From CAZCEC01 sp964497615 (GTDB lineage Bacteria; Chloroflexota; Anaerolineae; Anaerolineales; UBA6663): a DNA stretch of 64,000 nt. Under the pieces are notes generated by a model. That model was not told the origin of the DNA. It saw only the letters and a list, made by a program, of their open reading frames with translations, and ran no database searches. The translations under genes and the position numbers were made by a program. The DNA lies in the NCBI GenBank assembly GCA_964497615.1, contig CAZCEC010000004.1, positions 62,001-126,000 on the forward strand. The letters are read 5' to 3'. The stretch's first letter is position 1. Each line of letters opens with the position of its first letter. Positions 35,657 through 43,621 of the stretch are shown here, one piece after another.

Positions 35657-36199
35657 TTACGGTCGCCGTTCCCCCTCCGGCAGCGCAGCTAGCCACTGCT
35701 CCGCCTCCCCCGGCGTCCGCAGCCGCACGACGCTCAAATGCCGAAACTCCGGCTGTTCGCCCACTCCCGCGTACCGCTTCCGTAATTTGGGAAACGACTT
35801 GAGTGCCCACACAAACAGCGAGTCGCGGCTTAGGAACTGCGCCCGCCACGACTCCGTGTTGCCGTGCCACAATACCTCCCGCCGCGCGATGCGCCTCACC
35901 GACCGCCGCGCCAGCCGCCCCAGCGTAAACAACAGGGGATAATCCAGCCACACGACGGCATCGGCCCGCGGCCAGACGATGTCGCGGAGAAAGCTGTAGT
36001 TGCCGTCCGCCACCCACCCCTCGCCAGCCATCGCCTCCGCCGTCCGCGCTCGCACCACCTCGCGCGGCTCCGGCGTCCAGTTCGGCCCCCACGCCAGCGC
36101 GTCTAGCTCGATATGCGGCACTCCCAGCCGCTGTGCCAGTGCCGCCGCCAACGTCGTCTTGCCCGACCCCGTGACGCCGACGACCGCCACCCGCCGCAT
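35657..36199 (-). CDS. P-loop kinase / topology-modulation-like protein
   Basis: A 180-residue protein with a Walker A loop GVTGSGKTT at residues about 8-16 and an adenylate-kinase-like core: HIELDALAWGPNW, VADGNYSFLRDI and WPRADAVVWLDYP. This is the pattern of the FlaR/topology modulation family of small nucleotide-binding proteins, whose substrates are unknown. ATG 36199 gives a 4-bp gap to the upstream gene; a GTG at 36217 would overlap it. The two genes form an operon. Confidence 0.82.
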   Translation of the reverse strand: MRRVAVVGVTGSGKTTLAAALAQRLGVPHIELDALAWGPNWTPEPREVVRARTAEAMAGEGWVADGNYSFLRDIVWPRADAVVWLDYPLLFTLGRLARRSVRRIARREVLWHGNTESWRAQFLSRDSLFVWALKSFPKLRKRYAGVGEQPEFRHLSVVRLRTPGEAEQWLAALPEGERRP

Positions 36200-36203
36200 T
36201 GCC

Positions 36204-36995
36204 CTACCACTTGCCACACAGCCTCAATGCCCGCAGCGCTTCCAGTGTGACGTGCCCGTCCCGCGCCGGCCCATCCTCGCTCGGCCAGCGCCCGTCTTCC
36301 GCCTGCATCTCCGCCAGCCGGTCGGCCGCGGCCGTGATCAGGCTGTCTGTCGCCGGCACCCCCGCCAGCGCGAACGTCGTCACAATCCAGGCCAAATTGC
36401 TGGCTGGCATCTCCCCCAGCCAGGTGTAGAGATGCCCGCACACCCGCTCGGCCGCCTCCGTCTGCCCTAGCCGCCGCCACAGCCCCGCCGCCAGCCAGTG
36501 CGCGTGCAGAAAGCTCGGCAGTCTGCCCGCCTCGTCCAGGTGTCTCAGCAAATAGGCGCCCGCCCGCTCGGCCGGCGCCTGGTCCTCGCCCAGCACCGCC
36601 ATCCAGAACCCGCAATTCGCCGTCAGGTACAACCGTGCCGCCAAGTCGCCCGGCTTCGCCCACGGCGGCGCGCTCTCGGCCACGCGGGCGTCTTCTTCCC
36701 AACTGCCCGCCGCTCCCTGCCTCGTGGTGATGAAATCTACCGCCGGCTTCAGCGCTGGGTGCGGCATCGGTATCCCCATCTGCTCGGCCTGCGCCAGCCG
36801 GTAGCACGTCGCATCCAGCGACGAGTAATCCTCTGCCCAAAATGGCGCCCAGCCCCCATCCGCCCGCCGGCCTGCCGTCAGCACCTCGATCTCCGCCTCG
36901 CTGGGGCACTCCGCCTCCAGCACATACCGCAGCCGTGCCAGTTCCACGGCCTCCCCGCGCCCGCGCACGAAGCCTATTGCCTTCTCAATATCCAC
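36204..36995 (-). CDS. Prenyltransferase-like alpha/alpha-toroid repeat protein
   Basis: A 263-residue, helix-rich protein with repeated QW-like motifs (RRADGGWAPFWAEDY, GAAGSWEEDARVAES, EDGRWPSEDGPARDG). This is the prenyltransferase / squalene-cyclase alpha/alpha toroid fold, but the DxDD catalytic motif of cyclases is absent, so it is probably a binding or non-cyclase member. It is immediately upstream (4 bp) of the kinase and co-transcribed with it. Function unknown. Confidence 0.75.
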   Translation of the reverse strand: MDIEKAIGFVRGRGEAVELARLRYVLEAECPSEAEIEVLTAGRRADGGWAPFWAEDYSSLDATCYRLAQAEQMGIPMPHPALKPAVDFITTRQGAAGSWEEDARVAESAPPWAKPGDLAARLYLTANCGFWMAVLGEDQAPAERAGAYLLRHLDEAGRLPSFLHAHWLAAGLWRRLGQTEAAERVCGHLYTWLGEMPASNLAWIVTTFALAGVPATDSLITAAADRLAEMQAEDGRWPSEDGPARDGHVTLEALRALRLCGKW

Positions 36996-37194
36996 GCCGC
37001 CTACTCCTTACCCGATGACCGACCACCGGCAACCGCGAACAGACCAAAGACGAAGGACGAATGACGAAGCATGTTTTCGTAGTTGCGAATTTATTCGCTC
37101 CCGCTCGGACGACCAGTCGAGGGCGAGTAAATCCGCTACTACAAATACAGACCTCAACTCCCACCGCCGCCTCCCGTCATCCACTCTTCACGTT
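36996..37194. other. Intergenic region with two repeat types
   Basis: No gene is seen. It holds the GACGAA low-complexity repeat at 37046-37069 and the 64-bp inverted-repeat element at 37079-37142. Confidence 0.6.
37079..37142. repeat. 64-bp inverted-repeat element (MITE-like)
   Basis: Two 20-base arms, GTAGTTGCGAATTTATTCGC (37079-37098) and GCGAGTAAATCCGCTACTAC (37123-37142), are inverted repeats matching at 17 of 20 positions, around a 24-base centre. It is lower in GC than its surroundings. It could form a hairpin transcript or be a non-autonomous insertion remnant. Confidence 0.6.
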
Positions 37195-38007
37195 TCACGC
37201 AGTCGTCGCTTGCCTCAGCCGCGCATACTCGCGGCTCCCCGCGAATTTCCTCAACTCCGCGATCCGCCGCGCCATGCTCGGGTGCGTCGCCAATGCCTCG
37301 CCCAGTTGGTTCAACAGCTCGTCGTCGCTGGCCTCCACCTGCCGCAGCGCCAGCGCCATCTCGCCCGCGTCCCGCGCGCGCCCGCCGGTCGCCAGCTTCA
37401 CCAGCGCCGACACCGCCTTGTCCAGCTTGCCCGTCGCCAGCAGCCCGGCCCGGTCGGCCGAGTGCTCACAGGCCCGGTTCCACCCCAGGAACGCCAGCCG
37501 CATCAGCGCAAACGCCGCCGAGGGGCTGGGGATGCCCGCCAGCCCGCCCACCAGCGAGTTGAGCCAGGTGTGCCCCAGCCGAACGTGCCCCAGTTCGTGG
37601 CTGATGACGAAGGCGATCTCGTCCGCGTCCAGCACCTGCAGCAGCGCCGAGTGGATCACCACCACTTTGGGCGACGACAGCCCGAAAGTGTAGGCGTTGA
37701 GCACCCGGCTGGGCGTCACATACACCTCCACCGGCCCCGGCCCCAGCCGCGCCGTCCCTGCCTGCACCAGCGCGTACAGCCCCGGCGCGCGCTCCGGCGT
37801 CACTGGCACCGCGCTCTTCATCAGGTCTTCGTGGTGTGCCCGCGTGCTGAAATAGGCGAACACCACCATCGCCGCTACAAACAGCACGCTCCCGCACACC
37901 GTCGCCGTGGCCGTCACCGCGATGACGACCAGCACCAGCGCCAGCGTGCCGAACAATATGATGTGCTCGCCGGGATAGCGGTAGCCAGAGGGCGGGTAGG
38001 AGGTCAA
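37195..38007 (-). CDS. M48-family membrane metalloprotease (HtpX-like)
   Basis: A 270-residue protein with two N-terminal transmembrane segments (about residues 17-52: ILFGTLALVLVVIAVTATAT and VLFVAAMVVFAYF) and the zinc site SHELGHVRLGH (HExxH at 137-141) with the third ligand in EHSADRAGLL. This is the peptidase M48 (HtpX/Ste24) arrangement used in membrane protein quality control. The only in-frame start is TTG 38007, since a stop lies close upstream and no ATG precedes the first membrane segment; the start is thus less certain than the function. Confidence 0.88.
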   Translation of the reverse strand: MTSYPPSGYRYPGEHIILFGTLALVLVVIAVTATATVCGSVLFVAAMVVFAYFSTRAHHEDLMKSAVPVTPERAPGLYALVQAGTARLGPGPVEVYVTPSRVLNAYTFGLSSPKVVVIHSALLQVLDADEIAFVISHELGHVRLGHTWLNSLVGGLAGIPSPSAAFALMRLAFLGWNRACEHSADRAGLLATGKLDKAVSALVKLATGGRARDAGEMALALRQVEASDDELLNQLGEALATHPSMARRIAELRKFAGSREYARLRQATTA

Positions 38008-38046
38008 TGAGTTTGTCCAGCGATGGAGGTCGTCTCAAAACATCCG

Positions 38047-38952
38047 CTACTGATCGGCTGCCGCCCGTTCGGCCAGCACGATGGCCCCCAGCACCCCCGC
38101 CCGCGCCCCTAGCCCCGGCGGCACGACGTAGTCATCTATGCGTTTCAAGAGCGCCGGCACCTGCACGTAACCATTCAGCAGTTTCTGCGCCTCGGCGCGG
38201 ATCATGGGGAACAGCCCCGCGTGCCCCGCCACGCCCCCGCCGATGATGATGCGCTGCGGCGACAGCGTGCACACCAGATTCGCCACCGCCTGCCCCAGGT
38301 AATGCGCCTCCAGCGCCCACGCCGGGTGGTCGGGCGGCAGGGTCTCCGCCGGCTGCCCCCAGCGCGCCTGCATCGCCGGTCCGCACGCCAGCCCCTCCAG
38401 GCAGTCGCCGTGGTAGGGGCAGCTTCCGGCGAACGGGTCTTTGTCGCGGTCATGCCCCACGCGCATATGCCCCATCTCTGGGTGCAGCAACCCGTGCAGT
38501 GGTTTCCCGTTCGCCAGCGCCCCCCCGCCGATGCCGGTGCCCACGGTGAGATAAACGAAGGTGTCCAGCCCCTGCGCCGCCCCCCAGCGCCACTCCCCCA
38601 TCGCCGCGCCGTTCACATCAGTGTCGAACCCCACCGGCGCGCCCGTCGCCGCCCGGATCGGTCCGGCCACGTCCACCTGCCCCCAACCCGGCTTCGGTGT
38701 CGTGGTGATGTAGCCAAACGTAGCTGACGCGGGGTTAAGGTCCACCGGCCCAAAGCTGGCGATGCCCACTGCCGCTAACGGTCCATACCGTGTCTGCTGT
38801 TCCTTAAGGAAGTCCACCGCCCGGCCGAGGGTCTCAGCCGGTGTGGTCGTCGGGAACCGTGTCTCGCCCAGCAACTCGTTCGGTCCGCGCCCGATGGCGC
38901 ACACGAACTTCGTCCCCCCCGCCTCAATGCCGCCATAGAGACTGTCCATCAT
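38047..38952 (-). CDS. ROK-family sugar kinase, fructokinase-like
   Basis: A 301-residue kinase. The ATP-binding DGxxGGTK-like motif appears as GGIEAGGTKFVCAIG, and VGTGIGGGALANGKPLHG carries the phosphate loop. A structural zinc site is visible: H162 in PEMGHMR, then C178, H181 and C184 in SCPYHGDCLEG, as in bacterial zinc fructokinases. DTDVNGAAMGEWRWGA holds the catalytic Asp. It phosphorylates a hexose, most likely fructose. The start ATG overlaps the LysM gene stop (38949-38952), so both are one operon. Confidence 0.9.
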   Translation of the reverse strand: MMDSLYGGIEAGGTKFVCAIGRGPNELLGETRFPTTTPAETLGRAVDFLKEQQTRYGPLAAVGIASFGPVDLNPASATFGYITTTPKPGWGQVDVAGPIRAATGAPVGFDTDVNGAAMGEWRWGAAQGLDTFVYLTVGTGIGGGALANGKPLHGLLHPEMGHMRVGHDRDKDPFAGSCPYHGDCLEGLACGPAMQARWGQPAETLPPDHPAWALEAHYLGQAVANLVCTLSPQRIIIGGGVAGHAGLFPMIRAEAQKLLNGYVQVPALLKRIDDYVVPPGLGARAGVLGAIVLAERAAADQ

Positions 38953-40073
38953 TGTCCCGTCCAGGAGAAAGTGTTGGCGGCGCTGAGGGCTCCCGCCGGC
39001 TCATACGCCGGCTGCCCGTTGCCCGTGGTTCCCGCCTGCCGCACCACCTGCACCGTCCAGCTATACACGTGCGCCGCATCTTCATCCGGCGCGAAGTTTG
39101 GCGGCAGGGTCAGGTTGGTCTGGCTGGTGGCGGTCTGGTAGCGCCGGTTGCAGTTGCACGTCACGTCTTCGACCGTCACTTGATAATACTGGCCCGCCGG
39201 CAAGGTGCCCACCGCCGCCCACTGAAGGGTGACGGTCGCCCCCGCCGCGAACGTCTGCCCGCTGGCGGGCGCGCTCAGGCTGGGGGCCGGCCAGGGCGCC
39301 GGCCCGGATGGGGTGGCCGTCGCCGCCAGCGTGGCCGGCGGCGTGGGCGTGCCGCCAATGGGGATATACAGCACCTGGCCCTCGGTGATGAAGTTGCATT
39401 CGCCCACCCCGTTCGCCGCTGCCATGGCCTCCATGCTCACGCCAAAGTAGATCGCAATCGCCAGGCACGTGTCGCCGGCCTCCACGATATAAGTCGGGTA
39501 GGCCGGCACACTCACGGCGGTGCTGCCCGGCGCGGCAGTGAAGCGCGGCCCGATGGTGGCCGTGGGGTACGGCACCAGCACCGTGTGCCCCACCGCCACC
39601 ACGCACTCCGGGCCCAGGTTGTTGGCCATGATGATGCTCTCCACCGTCACCTCGTAGATGAGGGCGATCAGCAGGCACGAGTCGCCCTCCTGGACGACGT
39701 ACTCGATCGGCGGGCGCGGCGTTTCGGTGGGGAGGGGCGTGTTGCTGGGCGTGGCTGTGGTGGTGCTGGTGGGCAGCGGCGTGAAGCTGGGCGTGATGGT
39801 GGCCGTGTCGAACATCATCATCACCGCCTCGGGCAGCGGCACTCGCCCGGTGCCCATCAGCATGGCCAGCACCCCCACCCCGATGAGCAGCGCCAGGATG
39901 CCCAGCATGATGGGGCTGGTGCCGCGGCGCCCCGGCGGCCGGCGCAGTCGCTCCGCCTCGCGATACAGCTCGGTGCCGCACACCAGGCAGCGAGCGGCCG
40001 TATTAGCCACCCGCGACCCGCACAGCGGGCACAGCCGCGGCGGCGGCGTAGCAGGGACAGGGGAACGTTTCAT
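38949..40073 (-). CDS. LysM-domain membrane protein with zinc ribbon
   Basis: A 374-residue protein. A zinc ribbon at the N-terminus (C15xxC18 and C29xxC32 in CPLCG/CLVCG) faces the cytoplasm, followed by one transmembrane segment at about residues 55-75 (IMLGILALLIGVGVLAMLMG). Outside are a Ser/Thr/Pro linker and two LysM domains (EYVVQEGDSCLLIALIYEVT; YIVEAGDTCLAIAIYFGVSM), which bind peptidoglycan or chitin-like glycans. The last 100 residues form a beta-sandwich-like domain (LSAPASGQTFAAGATVTLQW), possibly fibronectin-like. It may join a cytoplasmic zinc module to the cell wall. Confidence 0.88.
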   Translation of the reverse strand: MKRSPVPATPPPRLCPLCGSRVANTAARCLVCGTELYREAERLRRPPGRRGTSPIMLGILALLIGVGVLAMLMGTGRVPLPEAVMMMFDTATITPSFTPLPTSTTTATPSNTPLPTETPRPPIEYVVQEGDSCLLIALIYEVTVESIIMANNLGPECVVAVGHTVLVPYPTATIGPRFTAAPGSTAVSVPAYPTYIVEAGDTCLAIAIYFGVSMEAMAAANGVGECNFITEGQVLYIPIGGTPTPPATLAATATPSGPAPWPAPSLSAPASGQTFAAGATVTLQWAAVGTLPAGQYYQVTVEDVTCNCNRRYQTATSQTNLTLPPNFAPDEDAAHVYSWTVQVVRQAGTTGNGQPAYEPAGALSAANTFSWTGQ

Positions 40074-40099
40074 CGATGCCGGCCCAACTCCAAAAAGTC

Positions 40100-40105
40100 A
40101 TTATA
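40100..40105 (-). promoter_or_regulatory. -10 box for the LysM/ROK operon
   Basis: A perfect TATAAT on the minus strand lies 26 bases before ATG 40073 with a GGAG ribosome site between them. No clear -35 was found. Confidence 0.5.
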
Positions 40106-40223
40106 CCCGCCGCCCTAAGCCGCTCGGGCCGCGCGCATGCGCCGCTTTCCCGCCGGTTGGCCGTCTTTATGCGTTCTTTATCCACTCCCGCCCATTCTTT
40201 GTGGCGCCTTTATCTCCACCGGC

Positions 40224-40229
40224 TAGAGT
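40224..40229 (+). promoter_or_regulatory. -10 box of a leaderless promoter
   Basis: TAGAGT lies six bases before ATG 40236, divergent from the LysM promoter 120 bp away. Confidence 0.45.
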
Positions 40230-40235
40230 AAAAGC

Positions 40236-40904
40236 ATGGCTGCTCAAACGCATCCCTTGCCCGCACCGGTGGCCCGCGCCCCCGCCCTGGCGGCCACGCC
40301 AGGCCTGCCTGCCGCCTTGGCGCTAGTCCCCGCTCGCCGCTTATTGGTGCTGGTGCCGGTCTTGCCTCTGGATGAGCCGGCCCTTGCCCGGCAGGCCGTC
40401 CGCCTGGCTTCGCCGCGCGCCTTGCGCATTGTTTTCGTGGGCCTGGTTCGCACCGCCGCGGAGGAATCCGCGCTTCGCCGCCGCTTGGCCAGCCTGGCCA
40501 CCCTCGCCCGCGCCGACCAGCAGCCGGTGGATACTCTCCTGTCCACCGACCGCCAGTGGCTGGCCGCCGTGCGCGCCGCGCGCCAGCCAGGCGACGAATT
40601 GGCCTGTCTGGCCGGCCAAACTAGCTTCGGTTGGGGCCGCCGCCGCCCCCTGTCCATTGCCCTGGCCGCGGCCCTGCGCGTTGTCGTTCACGAGTTGGAC
40701 GGGTTGGCGCTTCCCGCGCCCGCCGCCCAGCGCCGCGCCGCCGCAGGCGCCCTGGCTGGTTTCGCCGCGCTGATTGGCCTCTTCCTCTGGCTGCAAATCC
40801 AGGCCGTCACTTTGCCGGCTGGCGCGATTCAAGCAGCCTTTCTCGTTGCCCTGGTCATCGCCGAATTCGCCCTCATCGCCGCCTGGGACAAGCTCAACCG
40901 CTAA
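40236..40904 (+). CDS. Membrane protein with soluble N-terminal domain, unknown
   Basis: A 222-residue protein. The first 160 residues look like an alpha/beta domain (RRLLVLVPVLPLDEPALARQ, LRIVFVGLVRT, LLSTDRQWLAAVRAA), somewhat like a universal-stress or Rossmann fold, but no nucleotide-binding motif is intact. Two transmembrane segments end the protein (AAAGALAGFAALIGLFLWLQ; AIQAAFLVALVIAEFALIAA). Not recognised. The ATG is chosen because the -10 box sits six bases upstream. Confidence 0.6.
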   Translation: MAAQTHPLPAPVARAPALAATPGLPAALALVPARRLLVLVPVLPLDEPALARQAVRLASPRALRIVFVGLVRTAAEESALRRRLASLATLARADQQPVDTLLSTDRQWLAAVRAARQPGDELACLAGQTSFGWGRRRPLSIALAAALRVVVHELDGLALPAPAAQRRAAAGALAGFAALIGLFLWLQIQAVTLPAGAIQAAFLVALVIAEFALIAAWDKLNR

Positions 40905-41089
40905 GCCGCCTGCCTGACGCCTCCCCCGCGCTTCCCCGGCGATCTTGCGCATTATGCAAATCTGCGCTTGATTGCGCCCTCCCCGCGCCCTATACTGCCC
41001 CAACGCGAATCGGCCGGATGCGCTTTGGTCCGGAACCACTCCCAGCCCGGCTGCGTCTCACTCCAGATGCGCCGAGAAACGATACCCAT

Positions 41090-41809
41090 ATGCGCCTGCG
41101 CCCTTTGCGCGCCCTGATCCGCAACTACCGCCAGATTGCCGTCCTCTTGGCGCTGATCTTCGCCAGCGCCCTGTGCGCCGCCCTGCTGGTCGTGCGCCTC
41201 CTGCATTCGCGCAGCTTCGGCTACATTGGCTTTGGCTGGAATCTCTTCCTGGCCTGGCTGCCCATGCTGTGCGCGCTGGCCGCCTATAACCTGTACAAGC
41301 GCCGCTCCCGCCTCAGTTGGCTCGTCGTCCTCGGCTGCGCGGCGGTGTGGCTGCTCTTCTTCCCCAACGCCCCCTACCTGCTCACCGACATCGTCCACCT
41401 CGCGCCGCGCCCCGAGGTGCCGTTCTGGTACGACCTGCTGCTGGTCATGGCCTTTGCCCTCACCGGCGTGCTCCTCGGCCTGGTCTCCCTGTTCCTCATG
41501 CAGATGCTGGTCAATCGCGCGCTTGGGCCGCTGTTCAGTTGGGTCTTTGCCGTGGGGGTGCTGGGCCTCAGCGGCTTCGGCATCTACCTGGGCCGCTTCC
41601 TGCGCTGGAACAGTTGGGACCTGTTCCTCAATCCCATGCAGCTTCTGGGGGATGTGCTCCACACCATGCGCCACCCCCTGGCCAACTGGCGCACCTTTGC
41701 CTTCTCTGGCTTGTTCTCGCTAGTGTTCCTCTCGGCCTACCTCACCTTCGCCGCCCTCGCCCATTGGCAGTGGGAGCGCCAGCCCAACGAGCCGGAACGA
41801 CTTCAGTAA
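41090..41809 (+). CDS. DUF1361 integral membrane protein
   Basis: A 239-residue protein with about six transmembrane helices. The DUF1361 signature is plain: FFPNAPYLLTDIVHL, FWYDLLLVMAFALTGVLLG and LSGFGIYLGRFLRWNSWDL. Function of the family is unknown. The ATG at 41090 is the first one adjacent to the first membrane helix; ATG 41018 in the same frame with a TATACT upstream is an alternative giving 24 more residues. The 3' end overlaps the next, convergent gene by 7 bp. Confidence 0.85.
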   Translation: MRLRPLRALIRNYRQIAVLLALIFASALCAALLVVRLLHSRSFGYIGFGWNLFLAWLPMLCALAAYNLYKRRSRLSWLVVLGCAAVWLLFFPNAPYLLTDIVHLAPRPEVPFWYDLLLVMAFALTGVLLGLVSLFLMQMLVNRALGPLFSWVFAVGVLGLSGFGIYLGRFLRWNSWDLFLNPMQLLGDVLHTMRHPLANWRTFAFSGLFSLVFLSAYLTFAALAHWQWERQPNEPERLQ

Positions 41810-42291
41810 ATCCAGGGGAAGAACTTCTTGGTCCGCCCTCGGTAGTCCGCGTACCCCGGGAACTTCTCTGCCAATCGCGCTTCCTCGCGGCGCGTCTTCA
41901 GCTCAAACCACACGAACAGCGCCGCCGCGCCCAACAGCGCCAGCCAGCTATGCGTCAGCAGCCCCCACCCAAACGCGCCCAGCAGCAGTCCGCCGTAGAT
42001 GGGATGCCTCACCAGCCGGTACGCGCCATGCTCCACCAGTTGAGCATCGTCCAGCGGGTGCGGCAGCGCGCTCAGGTTGCGCCCTAACCCCAGCAGCCCC
42101 GCCAACCCCAGCGTCCCACCCATCGCCCCCAATGCCAGCCCCGCGATGCGCGCTGCCCACCCCCAAGGCGCCGGCCAGCCCTGCCCGCCCCAGCCCGCAA
42201 GCGGCGCTAGTGCAATCAGGCCGAACAGGACGAACTGTCCCACCACGTACCACTCCCCTCGCTCGCCCTTCCACCATGCTGATCGGTTCAT
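41803..42291 (-). CDS. Isoprenylcysteine-carboxymethyltransferase-like membrane methyltransferase
   Basis: A 162-residue membrane protein with four or five helices. The C-terminal half carries the ICMT/PEMT signature: LVEHGAYRLVRHPIYGGLLL, WFELKTRREEARLAEKF and PGYADYRGRTKKFFPWIY. These bind S-adenosylmethionine at the membrane and methylate lipids or other hydrophobic substrates; no prenylated protein substrate is expected in bacteria. ATG 42291 is used; a GTG at 42300 would almost touch the upstream stop at 42305. Co-transcribed with the glycosyltransferase. Confidence 0.85.
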   Translation of the reverse strand: MNRSAWWKGERGEWYVVGQFVLFGLIALAPLAGWGGQGWPAPWGWAARIAGLALGAMGGTLGLAGLLGLGRNLSALPHPLDDAQLVEHGAYRLVRHPIYGGLLLGAFGWGLLTHSWLALLGAAALFVWFELKTRREEARLAEKFPGYADYRGRTKKFFPWIY

Positions 42292-42304
42292 GTTCACCAC
42301 GTCC

Positions 42305-43501
42305 TCAAGCTACCCAGAAGAACTGGCACCATGCATAGAAATAGAACGCCTGCAGCATCCCCCCGGCCGCCATGATCGCCATATCCACCGCCGGCCGCCG
42401 CCCCAACTGCGCTGCGAGCATGAATACCGGGAACGCCACCAGGTAATAGCGCGCGGTGGACAGCAACTGCCCGCTGAACAGGGGCGGCAGCACCAGCAGC
42501 AGCGCATACAAGCCATAGGCCGGCGCCGGCAGCCGCCGCAGGGCCCACAGCGCTCCGCCCACGAACATCGCCGTCAGCGCCTGCTCCACCCCGGTGATGT
42601 AGCCAATATACGGCTGCGGGTTCAGCACCACCTCCCACGGCAGCGCCGCTGCCCGCGCCCACGCCTCGCGCGTGTGGATGGTCGCCAGGAAGTCGCCCGT
42701 AATCGTGTACTGATAATAGAAGAAGCCCAGCAGGCTGGCCGGCATCAGCAGGAACCAGGCCGCGTCCAGCCGCACCCTGCGCGGGTCCCAGCCCATCTCG
42801 CGCAGATACATCAATCCTACCGGCACGGCCACCAACACCCCCAACGGGCGCGTCAGGGTCAACGCCGCGCCTGCCAGGCTCGCCCATCCCCATGCCTTCC
42901 GCTCCGCCGCGTAAAACGCCGCCAGCGCCAGGCACAAGAACGCCGCCTCCGTATAGAAGGCCGATAGAAAGAACCCCGTCGGAAACAGCAGCGCATACAG
43001 CACCGCCCGCCGCGCCGCGCCCGCGTCGCCCGTCACCCGCCAGGTCAGCCGGTTCAAAAACACCATTGCGCCCAGCAGGAATGCGTTCGATACCAACACT
43101 CCCGCCAGCAGGGTCGCGCCAGCGCTCTGCACCGGCGAGAGCAGCGTCAACAGCTTCACTAGCCCTGGGTAAAGGGGGAAGAATCCCAGGTTGCTCTCCA
43201 CCGTGCGGATGTCGCCCGGCGCGTAATAGCCGTTTTGGATCAGATCAAAGTACCAGCCCGTGTCCCAGCGTCCCCACACATCAATCAGCCGGATCGGTGT
43301 AAACTGCCAGCCGCGCGCCGCCGCCTCCGCGATGGGATAATCCGGGTTGGTGGGCAGATGGCCGGCCAGGCTGGCGATGAGCACCAGCAGCGCCCGCGTG
43401 ATGAGCAGCGGGACCAGCACATCGCCCACCAGCCACGGCTGGTGCTCGCGCCAGCGCGCCGCCGTCCAATGCCCAATTCGCTTCGGCCAGGCTTCACGCA
43501 T
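42305..43501 (-). CDS. Membrane mannosyltransferase, PIG-V-like
   Basis: A 398-residue polytopic protein (about ten helices). The N-terminal luminal loop has RWDTGWYFDLIQNGYY, resembling the catalytic acidic motif of PIG-V and GT39-type glycosyltransferases that use a lipid-linked sugar donor, and FFPLYPGLVKLL follows. Late features such as SGQLLSTARYYLVAFPVFML support the PIG-V family. It probably adds a mannose to a lipid or protein on the outer face of the membrane. Start ATG 43501 is preferred over TTG 43516. Donor and acceptor are not known. Confidence 0.8.
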   Translation of the reverse strand: MREAWPKRIGHWTAARWREHQPWLVGDVLVPLLITRALLVLIASLAGHLPTNPDYPIAEAAARGWQFTPIRLIDVWGRWDTGWYFDLIQNGYYAPGDIRTVESNLGFFPLYPGLVKLLTLLSPVQSAGATLLAGVLVSNAFLLGAMVFLNRLTWRVTGDAGAARRAVLYALLFPTGFFLSAFYTEAAFLCLALAAFYAAERKAWGWASLAGAALTLTRPLGVLVAVPVGLMYLREMGWDPRRVRLDAAWFLLMPASLLGFFYYQYTITGDFLATIHTREAWARAAALPWEVVLNPQPYIGYITGVEQALTAMFVGGALWALRRLPAPAYGLYALLLVLPPLFSGQLLSTARYYLVAFPVFMLAAQLGRRPAVDMAIMAAGGMLQAFYFYAWCQFFWVA

Positions 43502-43621
43502 AGAATCTGCGCTCAAAATAGTGTCTTAGGCGAGAGAGAATCAACGCCGCTCAGTGTCCGTAACACGCAAAGAGACAACCCGTCGGCCGTGCGCCCGTGG
43601 TGGTTGAGTAGCAATGGTGGC

